Assembly (NCBI GenBank): GCA_032871835.1
Contig: CM065299.1
Span: 7,969,001 to 8,033,000 of the forward strand
Length of the DNA stretch: 64,000 nucleotides
Origin: Dipteronia dyeriana
Taxonomy: Eukaryota; Streptophyta; Magnoliopsida; Sapindales; Sapindaceae
Reading direction: 5' to 3'
The notes beneath the pieces are model-generated. The model was not told the origin of the DNA. It did no database searches and saw nothing but the letters and a program-made list of their open reading frames with translations. The position numbers and the translations under genes are program-made. This document shows, in pieces, positions 1 to 11,209 of the stretch. How positions within the stretch are numbered: position 1 is the stretch's first letter; every line of letters begins with the position of its first letter.

Positions 1-59
1 GAGTCTGGGACTCAGGGATTGCCAGAAATGGTTGAGATTAAACACACACACATGTACAA

Positions 60-165
60 CACTAGGAAAAAAACATCGTTTTTGGAGCTCACACGCTATG
101 TCTATGGCTGAAAATGTAATTTAAATATCTTAATTTCTTAAATTACATTCTCAGCCATAGACATC
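60..165. mobile_element. CACTA-type transposon end (remnant)
   Basis: A CACTA pentamer at 60-64 followed by G and a run of A resembles the terminus of En/Spm (CACTA) transposons. Just inside, about 30 bases reading 'atgtctatggctga' then 'aatgtaattt' (near 97-126) recur as the reverse complement near 135-165, giving a hairpin. Inverted sub-terminal repeats of this kind ('catcgtttttgg' occurs twice) are common at CACTA ends. I found no matching TAGTG end or transposase in the window, so it is a remnant or runs off the left edge. Confidence 0.45.
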
Positions 166-391
166 GTTTTTGGTGAAACGTCACAATGTCACCATCTGAG
201 TTGGCGCTCTCGCAATTGAAAAACATCCCCTAGTCGAATACCAATTAAATCCAGACCGTCCACGTCATAATACACCCATAAATCCCAAGGGCCCACACGC
301 TGCCGTGGAGCTCTGCTACGGGCTTTACGGCGCCGTTTTTAAAAAAACGCGTTTGACTATAAGCGGAGAGTAGATCCACCGTCTAAACACA

Positions 392-1075
392 CAGGTTCAG
401 TTTGGTATTGTTTTATCGTAGGAAGAAGTGCTTTTAAAATTGCTGTGGAAAGAAGTGCTTTTAAAATTATTGTGAGCAGAATCAGTTGAGTGTTTGATAA
501 ACTGGTTTTCAAAAATACTGTGAGAACTAAAAGTAATTTCAATGTATTTAGTAAACTGAAATAAAAAGCGTTGTGAGTGTGTAAAATTATTAAAAAGACA
601 TAGACATCTCAATGGTACTAATGTGCTATACTTTACATTTTTCTTGTTTATTTATGTTTAGTGTTTAGTGTTAAGTGTTATATAATTATGGTACTTTATT
701 GAATTAATTAATCCTATTTTTTATTCTACTTTATTTAATTAATTAGTCCAATTTCTTTATTTTTTTATTTTATCCTACTTTATTTTTTAATTTCATTTTA
801 TTCTAATTTATTGAATTAATTATCCCAATTTTTTTATACAGTTATAGCAATATTTTTTTTGTACAAAAATATAAGTCCAATTTTTTTTGTTAAATTTCAT
901 TAAAGGTAAGGATAAAGTTGAAAAGTTAGTAATATTTCATTTAATATCACTATAGCGCGTTTTCTAAAAGCAGAAGCCAAAATCCAAAAGCATGTATTTA
1001 TAGTTTTTTAAAAACTCAGTTGGAAGAAGTTAAAAGTGACCAAAAGCACTTCCCAACGATTTTACCAAACACCCT
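392..1075. mobile_element. Non-autonomous TIR element (hAT-like MITE)
   Basis: The segment begins CAGGTTCAGTTTGGTA and ends TACCAAACACCCTG, so the ends are imperfect inverted repeats of each other (CAGG..TTTGGTA). The interior is AT-rich, non-coding and rich in 'aaaagcactt'-like sub-terminal motifs. This is the usual look of plant hAT-derived MITEs. The immediate flanks do not form a convincing 8-bp duplication, so the exact borders are uncertain. The two short minus-strand reading frames inside (357-612) are not genes. Confidence 0.5.
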
Positions 1076-2012
1076 GTCTTAGGTTTATAATCATTTTTGG
1101 TTTAAAAAGCAGCTAGGAAACAATGTCAAACCGGTCCTCAATCTATGTGCTATACGCTAAAGAGAAAAGGATAAAATAGTAAAGTTGCGCGAGTGAGAGA
1201 AAGCCTTAAAAGAAGGAAAATTATTAATAATAAATAATAGATTAATAGTCTACATACAGACCGTTGCCTTTCTTCCATTCCCAGGGACCACGTTATTAAA
1301 TATTTAAATTAAGATAAAACTTAGCCGAAAATAAAGATTCAAAATCAGAAAGCGATTGGGCGACAATTTCCAATATGTCGCCTCTATATTTTTCTATTTA
1401 GTCCCTCATCTTTTAGATATCACGAAATTGCTTATTTTTATATTTTATTTTCTTTATTATGTTCAAATAAAATTTATACGTGTACTGATTTATGAATCAT
1501 ATTTTATTTTAAATTATATATACTTTTTTTTTTATTTAAATTTCAATTAAAGAGAATGCAAAAATCAAATTTAAAATTGGAAACTAAAAGATAATAACTC
1601 TCTCATAACTACTAGATAAATCATAAGATCTTACACTCGTAAAAAAAGTTAAATGTGATATTAGAACCTAATTAAATAATACGATTCTATTTATAACGCG
1701 TTTAATTATAATGGTAGAAAGTACGATTACAGGAACAAAGGATAAAAAAGTATGAAATTGATAATCAAAGAAACTTCGTAGGGGAAGATCGCAATTTCCA
1801 GAAAACGGAAGACAATAAGGAACAATTCCATCGTGGCATTGTATGTTCTTCTTCCACTACGGATTCCATCTTCTCAGTTCAGGTGACCTGTCTTCTCTTC
1901 TCTTCTCTTCTCTTCTCTCTGTGCCTCTATTTTTCTTCATCAACATCAAATATTCAAATCTCCTCTTGAAAAAAAAAGAAGAAAAACCTAAAACTCAGAT
2001 GCTACAATCATC
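1076..2012 (+). promoter_or_regulatory. Upstream region and 5' leader of GSL5
   Basis: No gene is visible here. The segment is AT-rich up to about 1800. A pyrimidine tract with repeated 'tcttc' units (about 1889-1920) lies roughly 100 bases before the start codon, typical of plant 5' leaders. I do not see a convincing TATA box. The last 14 bases contain a short upstream reading frame, listed separately. Confidence 0.5.
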
Positions 2013-2016
2013 ATGA
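1999..2016 (+). promoter_or_regulatory. Five-codon upstream ORF overlapping the GSL5 start codon
   Basis: An ATG at 1999 opens the frame M-L-Q-S-S and closes with TGA at 2014-2016. The main ATG is at 2013-2015, so stop and start overlap as ATGA. The upstream ATG has C at -3 and C at +4, a weak context. The main ATG has A at -3. Leaky scanning or termination-coupled reinitiation would both be possible if the transcript starts upstream of 1999. The overlap is seen directly; a regulatory role is inference. Confidence 0.55.
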
Positions 2017-5000
2017 GCCATCTCCGTCAGCGCGCCGACACAGCAGCGCGGTCGAGACAAGGCCATCAGCCACAGGAAGAAGAAACCTACAATATAATCC
2101 CCGTCAACAACCTCCTTGCCGACCACCCTTCCCTCCGCTTCCCAGAGGTGCGCGCCGCCGCCGCCGCACTCCGCACCGTCGGTGACCTACGCAAGCCTCC
2201 CTACTCCCAATGGCTCCCTCACATGGACCTCCTCGACTGGCTCGCTCTGTTCTTCGGATTCCAGAAGGACAACGTTCGCAACCAGCGCGAGCACTTGGTC
2301 CTCCACCTCGCCAACGCGCAGATGCGCCTGACTCCGCCGCCTGATAACATCGATACGCTCGACGCCACCGTTCTGCGACGGTTCCGTGTCAAATTGTTGA
2401 AGAACTACAGCCACTGGTGCTCGTATTTGGGTAAGAAATCCAACATCTGGATCTCGGATCGGCGGGAGTCAGTCTCCGACCAGCGTCGTGAGCTGTTGTA
2501 CGTTTCTTTGCATCTTCTGATTTGGGGAGAATCGGCGAATCTACGGTTCATGCCGGAATGTATCTGCTACATCTTCCATAACATGGCCATGGAATTGAAC
2601 AAGATACTGGAGGATTACATCGATGAGAATACAGGCCAGCCGGTGATGCCGTCCATCTCCGGAGAAAACGCGTTTCTGAATTCCGTAGTGAAACCCATAT
2701 ACGAGACTATAAAGGCGGAGGTGGAGAACAGTAAAAACGGGACGCGGCCGCACAGTGCGTGGAGGAATTACGATGACTTGAACGAGTATTTTTGGAGTAA
2801 GAGGTGTTTCGAGAAGCTGAAATGGCCGATTGATGTGGGGAGCAACTTCTTTGTTCTGGCGAGTAGAAGTAAACATGTGGGAAAGACTGGGTTTGTGGAG
2901 CAACGGTCGTTTTGGAACTTGGTCAGGAGCTTTGACAGGTTGTGGATAATGTTGATATTGTTTTTTCAATCTGCAGTTATTGTAGCTTGGGAGGGGAATG
3001 ACTATCCATGGCAAGCACTTAAAATTCGAGACGTCCAGGTTCGTGTCTTGACTGTGTTTATTACTTGGAGTGCGTTAAGATTCTTGCAGTCTTTGTTAGA
3101 TGTCGGAACACAGTATCGTCTTGTTTCTAGGGAGACTTTAGGGCTTGGTGTGAGGATGGTGTTGAAGAGCATTGTTGCAGCCTTGTGGCTTGTGCTCTTT
3201 GGAGTGTTTTATGGCCAAATTTGGACACAGAGGAATCGGGATAGGACGTGGTCTAATGCTGCAAATAATCGTATTGTCACCTTTCTTGAGGTGGGGTTTG
3301 TTTTTATTTTGCCTGAGTTGTTGGCATTGGCATTGTTTATAATTCCTTGGATAAGGAATTTTCTCGAGAACACGGATTGGAAGATCTTTTATGCATTGAC
3401 CTGGTGGTTTCAGAGCAGGAGTTATGTAGGTCGTGGTTTGAGAGAAGGGCTTGTGGATAATATCAAGTATTCCCTGTTCTGGGTGTTAGTCTTGGCCACT
3501 AAATTCTTATTTAGCTACTTTTTGCAAATTAAGCCCTTGATTAAACCTACAAAACAGCTGTTACAGCTTAGGAACGTGAGGTACGAGTGGTTTCATTTCA
3601 TCGGTGACAGCAACAGATTGGCTGTTGGGTTGCTGTGGCTGCCTGTAGTTCTGATTTACTTGATGGATTTGCAGCTTTGGTATTCAATTTACTCATCCTT
3701 TGTGGGTGCAGCAGTGGGGTTGTTTCAGCATTTGGGTGAGATTCGAACTATGCAGCAGTTGAGGCTCAGATTTCAGTTCTTCGCTAGTGCTATGCAGTTT
3801 AATCTGATGCCTAAGGAGCAGCTTTTGGATGCTAGGGGGACACTGAGGAATAAGTTTAATGATGCCATTCATAGGTTAAAACTGAGATATGGGCTCGGAA
3901 GACCCTATAAGAAGCTTGAATCTAACCAGGTCGAGGCAAACAAGTTTGCTTTGATATGGAATGAGATAATTTCAATTTTCAGGGAAGAGGATATTATTTC
4001 TGATAGAGAGGTTGAACTGTTGGAGCTGCCACAGAATTCTTGGAATGTAAGGGTTGTTCGTTGGCCTTGTTTTCTGCTGAGCAATGAGCTGCTTCTAGCC
4101 CTTAGCCAGGCCAAGGAGTTGGTGGATGCTCCTGATAAGTGGCTCTGGTATAAGATTTGCAAGAATGAGTATAGGCGTTGTGTTGTGATGGAAGCTTATG
4201 ATAGCTTGAAGTACTTGATTCTTCATATCCTCAAAGTTAACACCGAAGAGCATTCCATTATGACGGTCTTGTTTCAAGAAATTGATCACTCTGTAGAGAT
4301 TGAGAAGTTCACTAAAACGTTCAAGATGACTGCGCTGCCCAAGATTCATGCCCAGTTGATGAAATTTGTCGAGTTGCTGAACAAGCCCGAGAAAGATCTT
4401 AACAAGGTAGTTAACATGCTACAAGCCCTTTATGAGATTGTTGTACGAGATTTTTTCATAGAGAAGAGGAGCACAGAACAGCTTGTGGAGGATGGCTTGG
4501 CTCCTCGCAATCCAGATGCCATGGCAGGTCTACTGTTTGAGAACGCTGTTGATTTGCCTGATCTCAGTAACGAGAACTTCTATAGACAGGTTAGGCGCTT
4601 GCACACGATTCTAACATCCCGGGATGCTATGAATAACATTCCTGTTAACATTGAAGCAAGACGCAGATTATCCTTCTTTAGTAACTCACTCTTTATGAAT
4701 ATGCCCCATGCCCCTCAAGTCGAGAAGATGATGTCCTTCAGTGTTCTCACCCCTTACTACAATGAAGAAATTCTTTATAGTAAAGAGCAGCTTCGAACTG
4801 AGAACGAAGACGGGATATCCATCTTGTACTATCTAAGGACAATTTATGATGATGAGTGGAAGAATTTCTTGGAGAGGATGCATCGAGAAGGACTGGTGAA
4901 GTATGACGAAATCTGGAATGAGAGGTTGAAAGATCTCAGGCTCTGGGCATCCTACAGGGGCCAGACACTTGGGCGCACTGTAAGGGGAATGATGTACTAT

Positions 5001-7331
5001 TATCGGGCTCTTAAGATGCTGGCTTTCCTTGATTCTGCTTCCGAGATGGACATTAGGGAAGGGACCCGAGAGCTTGGTTCAATGAGGCGAGATGGCAATT
5101 TGGATGGTATCAGTTCAGAAAGGTCACCTTCTTCCAAGAGTTTGAGTAGATCGAGTAGTTCAGTGAGCCTGTTATTTAAAGGCCATGAGTATGGGACTGC
5201 GTTGATGAAATTCACTTATGTGGTTGCGTGCCAGATATATGGTCAACAAAAGGAGAAGAAAGACCCCCATGCTGATGATATTTTGTATATGATGAAGAAC
5301 AACGAAGCTCTTCGAGTTGCTTATGTTGACGAAGTTTCCACAGGGAGGGATGATAAAGAATATTACTCTGTTCTTGTGAAATACGATCAGCAATTAGAGA
5401 GAGAAGTTGAAATCTACAGGGTTAAATTGCCTGGTCCCTTGAAGCTTGGCGAGGGAAAACCAGAGAACCAAAATCATGCCCTTATCTTCACCCGGGGGGA
5501 TGCAGTTCAGACTATTGATATGAACCAAGACAACTACTTTGAGGAGGCACTTAAAATGCGGAATTTGTTGGAAGAATTCAGGCACTACTATGGTATAAGG
5601 AAGCCTACCATCTTGGGTGTCAGAGAGCACATTTTTACTGGCTCGGTTTCGTCACTTGCTTGGTTTATGTCAGCTCAAGAAACCAGTTTTGTTACCTTAG
5701 GTCAGCGTGTTTTGGCAAACCCTCTGAAAGTGAGAATGCATTATGGCCATCCTGATGTCTTTGACAGGTTTTGGTTCTTGACTAGAGGTGGGCTGAGTAA
5801 GGCTTCTAGAGTGATCAACATCAGCGAGGACATTTTTGCTGGCTTTAACTGCACGTTGAGAGGAGGCAATGTCACACACCATGAGTACATCCAAGTTGGC
5901 AAAGGAAGGGATGTTGGTTTGAATCAAATATCCATGTTTCAAGCCAAGGTTGCCAGTGGAAATGGTGAGCAAATTCTCAGCAGAGATGTCTACAGGTTGG
6001 GCCATAGACTGGACTTCTTTCGGATGTTATCATTCTTCTACACCACTGTGGGGTTCTTTTTCAACACTATGATGGTCATTTTGACCGTGTATGCATTCTT
6101 ATGGGGCCGACTATATCTAGCTCTTAGTGGTGTTGAGGGTGCTGTGACAGACAATAACAATAGTGCTCTTGGTGCTATCTTGAATCAGCAGTTCATTATC
6201 CAACTAGGTTTGTTCACAGCTCTCCCAATGATTGTGGAGAATTCTCTTGAGCATGGATTCCTTCAAGCTATTTGGGATTTCCTGACTATGGTGCTCCAGC
6301 TTTCATCTGTTTTCTATACATTCTCCATGGGAACTCACACTCACTACTTTGGCCGGACAATTCTTCATGGTGGCGCGAAATATCGAGCAACTGGGCGTGG
6401 TTTTGTTGTGCAACATAAGGGTTTTGCAGAAAATTATAGGCTGTATGCACGTAGCCACTTTATTAAGGCCATAGAGCTTGGATTGATACTTACAGTATAT
6501 GCAGCCTACAGCACTATAGCAAAGGGCACATTTGTCTATATAGCCTTGACAATCTCAAGTTGGTTCCTAGTCATTTCGTTTATAATGGCTCCATTTGTCT
6601 TCAATCCTTCTGGCTTTGATTGGTTGAAGACTGTATACGATTTTGATGATTTCATGAACTGGATTTGGTTCCGTGGGGGGGTGTTTGCAAAATCTGAACA
6701 GAGCTGGGAAAAATGGTGGTACGAAGAGCAGGACCATCTAAGGACAACTGGGCTTTTGGGAAAGTTACTGGATATAATATTAAACCTCCGCTACTTCTTT
6801 TTTCAGTATGGGATAGTGTACCAGTTAGGTATTTCTGCTGGGAAAACCAGTATTTTTGTTTACTTGCTCTCGTGGATCTATATTGTTGTGGCCTTTGCTA
6901 TTTATGCAGTAGTAGTATACGCCCGCGACAAATATGCAGCAAAAGAACACATTTACTATCGTCTGGTTCAGTTCCTCATCATCATATTTGCAATACTTGT
7001 CATTGTTGCCCTGCTGCAATTCACAAGCTTCAAATTTGTGGATTTTTTCACAAGTCTGTTGGCTTTTATCCCTACTGGGTGGGGACTTTTATTGAATGCT
7101 CAAGTATTCAGGCCCTTTTTGCAGAATACTAGGCTTTGGGGGTCTGTGGTTGCAGTGGCTAGATTATATGATATAATGTTTGGAGTGATTGTCATGATCC
7201 CTGTGGCGCTTCTATCATGGTTGCCTGGATTCCAGTCTATGCAGACAAGGGTGCTATTTAATGAAGCATTTAGCAGAGGCCTTCGTATAACCCAGATTGT
7301 TACTGGAAAAAAAGCGTCAGGCGACATGTGA
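2013..7331 (+). CDS. GSL5: Callose synthase 12-like (1,3-beta-glucan synthase, GSL5/PMR4 type)
   Basis: Encodes a 1,772-residue plasma-membrane glucan synthase that would make callose (1,3-beta-glucan) from UDP-glucose; the Arabidopsis relative GSL5/CalS12/PMR4 makes wound and papillary callose. The reading frame is unbroken. An N-terminal stretch with 'NIIPVNNLLADHPSLRFPEV' (residues about 27-46) is near-identical to GSL5 as I recall it. The FKS1-type N-terminal cytosolic domain is followed by a first cluster of membrane helices (about 310-590). A large hydrophilic catalytic loop then carries 'NQDNYFEEALKMRNLL' (about 1170-1190), 'EDIFAGFNCTLRGG' (about 1272) and 'RATGRGFVV' (from R1458). 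A second cluster of about ten helices runs to the C-terminus. Lack of introns in the CDS is characteristic of the GSL1/GSL5 branch. The length fits the family (about 1,770-1,780). A pyrimidine-rich leader and a tiny upstream ORF precede the start. Confidence 0.96.
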   Translation: MSHLRQRADTAARSRQGHQPQEEETYNIIPVNNLLADHPSLRFPEVRAAAAALRTVGDLRKPPYSQWLPHMDLLDWLALFFGFQKDNVRNQREHLVLHLANAQMRLTPPPDNIDTLDATVLRRFRVKLLKNYSHWCSYLGKKSNIWISDRRESVSDQRRELLYVSLHLLIWGESANLRFMPECICYIFHNMAMELNKILEDYIDENTGQPVMPSISGENAFLNSVVKPIYETIKAEVENSKNGTRPHSAWRNYDDLNEYFWSKRCFEKLKWPIDVGSNFFVLASRSKHVGKTGFVEQRSFWNLVRSFDRLWIMLILFFQSAVIVAWEGNDYPWQALKIRDVQVRVLTVFITWSALRFLQSLLDVGTQYRLVSRETLGLGVRMVLKSIVAALWLVLFGVFYGQIWTQRNRDRTWSNAANNRIVTFLEVGFVFILPELLALALFIIPWIRNFLENTDWKIFYALTWWFQSRSYVGRGLREGLVDNIKYSLFWVLVLATKFLFSYFLQIKPLIKPTKQLLQLRNVRYEWFHFIGDSNRLAVGLLWLPVVLIYLMDLQLWYSIYSSFVGAAVGLFQHLGEIRTMQQLRLRFQFFASAMQFNLMPKEQLLDARGTLRNKFNDAIHRLKLRYGLGRPYKKLESNQVEANKFALIWNEIISIFREEDIISDREVELLELPQNSWNVRVVRWPCFLLSNELLLALSQAKELVDAPDKWLWYKICKNEYRRCVVMEAYDSLKYLILHILKVNTEEHSIMTVLFQEIDHSVEIEKFTKTFKMTALPKIHAQLMKFVELLNKPEKDLNKVVNMLQALYEIVVRDFFIEKRSTEQLVEDGLAPRNPDAMAGLLFENAVDLPDLSNENFYRQVRRLHTILTSRDAMNNIPVNIEARRRLSFFSNSLFMNMPHAPQVEKMMSFSVLTPYYNEEILYSKEQLRTENEDGISILYYLRTIYDDEWKNFLERMHREGLVKYDEIWNERLKDLRLWASYRGQTLGRTVRGMMYYYRALKMLAFLDSASEMDIREGTRELGSMRRDGNLDGISSERSPSSKSLSRSSSSVSLLFKGHEYGTALMKFTYVVACQIYGQQKEKKDPHADDILYMMKNNEALRVAYVDEVSTGRDDKEYYSVLVKYDQQLEREVEIYRVKLPGPLKLGEGKPENQNHALIFTRGDAVQTIDMNQDNYFEEALKMRNLLEEFRHYYGIRKPTILGVREHIFTGSVSSLAWFMSAQETSFVTLGQRVLANPLKVRMHYGHPDVFDRFWFLTRGGLSKASRVINISEDIFAGFNCTLRGGNVTHHEYIQVGKGRDVGLNQISMFQAKVASGNGEQILSRDVYRLGHRLDFFRMLSFFYTTVGFFFNTMMVILTVYAFLWGRLYLALSGVEGAVTDNNNSALGAILNQQFIIQLGLFTALPMIVENSLEHGFLQAIWDFLTMVLQLSSVFYTFSMGTHTHYFGRTILHGGAKYRATGRGFVVQHKGFAENYRLYARSHFIKAIELGLILTVYAAYSTIAKGTFVYIALTISSWFLVISFIMAPFVFNPSGFDWLKTVYDFDDFMNWIWFRGGVFAKSEQSWEKWWYEEQDHLRTTGLLGKLLDIILNLRYFFFQYGIVYQLGISAGKTSIFVYLLSWIYIVVAFAIYAVVVYARDKYAAKEHIYYRLVQFLIIIFAILVIVALLQFTSFKFVDFFTSLLAFIPTGWGLLLNAQVFRPFLQNTRLWGSVVAVARLYDIMFGVIVMIPVALLSWLPGFQSMQTRVLFNEAFSRGLRITQIVTGKKASGDM

Positions 7332-9450
7332 TTAGGTAATTATAGTTCATCACCTTTTAAAAAAAGTTTTGATTTTTTCTTTCTTTTTTTATTATTATCT
7401 ATGTTGCTTCTTGATTTTCCTTAACATTCACTAGACAATAATATGCCAGTCAGTAAAATTTCACTTTCGCCTCATGCAGTTGAAAGAGTGTGCATGAATG
7501 CTCTTTTAAGTTGAACGAGTAACATTTTATGAACACAGATCACATGACTTTGATAGAGGTAGTCATTTTGAGATATTATTACCAGATAGAATTATGGATC
7601 TTATTCTGTGGGATAGTTTCCCTTGTCTGATCATGATTCCTTGCTTCTGTTTATATATGATTAAGTCTTGGTACTCTATTTGGAAGTGTGGTTTATATAT
7701 CTTGATTCATTCTATCACTATCATATACTGAAAGGGCTCATTTAGATATACTGTACTTCTAGGATTCAATATTTCATAGTCATCAATATAATTCAGCACA
7801 ATGGTTTTTCAATGAAATTTCTGAAAGTTCTGTCTGGCTTGGCTGCTTTTGAATTGAATCCTGGGCCCTGGCTCTACCCTGATGCTCTTCTGTGCTCACA
7901 ACTAGTCCATCAATTTTGTTGGCACAGAAGTTTAAATCATGCAGTGGTGTTGAACAGTGCATACAATTATATTTGTTATGACAATGCTAAGTGCATTAAA
8001 TCTTTGGCAAAGTATTGAGTGCGAAGAACTTAAAGAAATGAGGTGCATTTAATCTTCAGATATCTGTTTCCAGAGTGGATCTGTGTGTTTCTAGAGTTTG
8101 AAGTCCAAAGTACCCAGACAATTGGATCCTTAATTTATAAACGTCTTAAATCAACATTTTAAGAGGGCAAATTGGAGTATATTTGATGTGGTGATGGATT
8201 TAAATATACCACCCTACGGAATCTTGATTGCAAGATTGGTTCCATAAAATTTGTAAGTTTAGGTTTGTTTGGTGAAAAAGGAGAATTATTGATGGTTTGA
8301 AAATAATGTGAAAGGTTCAAGTTTATGGCAACTATGTCTGGTTGTTAAGAATAATGTTTTTCGGACTTAAAGTTGGCAAAGAAGAGAACTTTTGGTCTTT
8401 CTCATCTATTGGAATTGCAGGTTGCAGTACACAAACTCAAAGAAAAGCTCAATAGCTTTTTTTTTTTTTTTAACTATTCTTAAAGGGACAGCATGATATA
8501 GATTTTTAGAGTTTTAGCAGTCCGTTTGAATTTTAAAAGCCATATCTGGCAAGCGTCACTGTTATAGACAATATAGTATTGATTTGCGTAGCTGTTTTTT
8601 CACTAAGGTGTGGGTCAATGATAACTATCTGCTTATAATATGCCAGATGCGTGTGTAAGTTTTTTATTAATGCTTTTGTAAAATGCATCTGTTTTCCATG
8701 CATGCAAAAGTTTTTAATATTTTCCTTGCACCTAACATGAATGGAAGAGGCCATTTTGTTGCCAGCCAGGAAAAGTTATCATCTTTTTGTGCAGTGTTCT
8801 TACTCAATTTGATTTTTAAAATGTGTGTAATACATATGTTTTTGGGTAGTTTGATCGTATATTTCATAGCTGGATATCTTGTTATCGGTTTATTATATCG
8901 TGTCAATCCTTTTGTTGAATGTTTACCAACTGAATTAGTTATAGTCCTATTGACCTTAAATAAGTCAACTTGTTTCTGATAATAATTGATAATGCTTGCA
9001 GGTCTGAAGGTGGCATGAGGTGGATTACCATAGCAGTTGAGTTGTTTATTTATCTTTTGTCGATTTGTAGAGTTTATGGCGTGTGAGGCAAATTCGAGGC
9101 TACGGATACGTTTGGTTTCAAAGGGGAGAAGGAAACTGTGTTTGTTGTTGATTTTGGCTTCAACTTCCCATTAGTGTTTGTAATTACCTGTATTTCTCAT
9201 ACTCTTAGCCGTTGCTTATGTTGGGGAGTGTTGGTTTTATGTGCTTAACATCCCCAGATTTCAAAAGGTACAGTTGAGTCGATCATAGTGTCTATACTAA
9301 TTATAGATTAGTGTTCAATTTGTTGAGGTTGCTAGAATATTTGTTATTCTTTTATTAGAAAGAGATGCAGCTATGTATTCTTTTTCGGACCTGGCTTTGC
9401 TGTTTGCATTCTACCACGTTTTCAAATTAAGTGGTTGGACTTGATTTTGA
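7332..9450 (+). other. GSL5 3' UTR with probable intron
   Basis: Four bases after the stop codon, 'gattag|gtaatt' is a good splice donor (intron from about 7336). At 9000-9001, 'tgcttgcag' is a good acceptor. The sequence after 9002 is less AT-rich and also exists as a second, diverged copy at 37810-38434, beginning 22 bases inside this putative exon. I infer a 1.67-kb intron in the 3' UTR and a final non-coding exon from 9002 to roughly 9400. The intervening 7336-8999 holds no supported gene; short reading frames there lack recognisable domains. RNA evidence would be needed to settle the 3' end. Confidence 0.5.
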
Positions 9451-9635
9451 TACGAACATTATAAATGCAAATTCTGATACTTTCATTTCTTATTACGTTC
9501 AAGCATATTGTTAGTTCATGTTTGAATACTGAATTATCATCGTCCATGTCGATGTTTGGAAAATTAACGTTAATGTGTATTCAAATGATCATTACGAGGC
9601 AAGGCACTCTCCCAAGTAAACAATATCAGAGATAA
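9024..9635 (+). repeat. Duplicated block A, copy 1 (GSL5 3' end and flank)
   Basis: This block matches 37810-38434 almost base for base, in the same orientation. Shared stretches include 'gtgtgaggcaaattcgaggc', 'gcttaacatcccc' and 'gatcattacgaggc'. It covers the presumed last exon of GSL5 and about 200 bases beyond. Small differences are scattered throughout. Confidence 0.9.
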
Positions 9636-9882
9636 ATGAGTTGAAATAAATGACTTAAATAAGTTGTCTAAAAATATCAAATTGGAATATATACATATTT
9701 CAACTTTGAACTTGGGGAATGTTTCTTCTTTATGCTTGGATAAGGATAGTCCTTAGACAATTTCTATCTAATTTTGAATTCGGACATGAATTATTTTGTG
9801 TACTTGAAGACTTTTCGTGATAGAACGATTCTTTCGCCGAATCGAATTTTACTTGTACTTTATTCATGTTATACAACTATTT

Positions 9883-11170
9883 ATAGATGATTAGATATAG
9901 GGCAGATTGTACTAACTTATCCTGATTATAAGCATAATTACACAAATATACATTTGATTCGTTGATTAACGGTTGACCACAGTCAGTTAACCAAAAAAAG
10001 GGAAATCACAGTTTTTACCCTTTCCTTTGCCATTGTATGTTCAAGAGCAAATTACACTATCTTACCCTGTTTTGTATACATAATTACACTAAAATCTGTG
10101 AAAATATCAAAATAAAACAAACATACCTTATGATCTATTGACTAACGTTGACCACTGTTAGTTAGTCACAAATAAGAAGAATGGTTGCTTTTGCCCTTAT
10201 AGAAATAATACTTAATTATATAAAATCATTTAATTAATTAAAAATAAAATATTATAAAATATAATATATAAAAAAGATATTGTTGTGGATGTTTAGGAGG
10301 ACGATGATGCTAATTATTATTATTATTTATTTATTTTTGAAGATGATGATGATAATTTTTTAAAATTAATTTTTTTTCTTTTAATTAGTTGTTTAGTTTT
10401 AAATTTTAATTAATATAAAATTCTCTAAACAGTCATGTCTGCTTTCATGCTTACTTTTAATTAATATTATTACACAAGTTTTTAAGTTGTTGTTTAGTTT
10501 TAAATTTAATTAATATAAAATTCTTGAAACAACCATATCTGCTTTAAATATTAACGCAGTCACGTCTGTTTTAAATTTCACGTCTGCTTTAAATATAAAA
10601 AGTAATTTAAAACAGACATGACTGCTTTTAGAATTTTATATTAATTAAAATTTAAAACTAAACGACATATTAAAAGGAAAATAAATATTAATTAAAAAAA
10701 TTATCATCATCATCAAAATTAAATAAATAATAATAATAATTAACATCATCATCCTCCCAAACATCCACAACAATACATTTTTCATATATTATATTTTATA
10801 ATATTTTTATTTTTAAGTAATTATTTGATTTTATATAATTAAGAATTATTTATATAAGGGCAAAAACTATAATTCTTCTTATTTGTGATGAACTAACGGC
10901 GATCAACGTTAGTCAACGGATCAGAGAGTATGTTTGTGTTATTTTGATATTTTCACGGGTTTTAGTGCAATTACATATATAATCAGGGTAAATTAGTACA
11001 ATTTACTCTTATAAATATAAGGACGAGAGAAATGTCAAAACTGATATTTTCCTTTTTGTGTGGGACGGGTCAACTGTATGTTTATGTTATTATATAAAGA
11101 TCACTGGTTTTAATGTAATTATGTATATAAGCAGGGTAAGTTAGACAGTTAGTACAATTTACCCTTACCC
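9883..11170. mobile_element. Nested foldback element with long inverted arms
   Basis: The left arm (about 10026-10445) pairs with the right arm (about 10607-11010) as a long imperfect inverted repeat. Shared landmarks are 'gtgaaaatatcaaaataa', 'ttgactaacgttga', 'cacaaataagaagaat', 'gatgatgatgataatttttt' and 'agtcatgtctg'. The spacer is only about 160 bases. Outside this, 9883-10025 and 11060-11170 look like a further, more decayed arm pair. I see no transposase. This is the architecture of a MULE- or foldback-type non-autonomous element that has inserted into an older copy of itself. Confidence 0.75.
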
Positions 11171-11209
11171 TTAGATATATATAGGGTTTACTGATTACAA
11201 TTAACTTTG

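Noticed and set aside
6713..7132. 139-residue frame within GSL5
   Set aside because: Alternative frame of a well-supported callose synthase exon.
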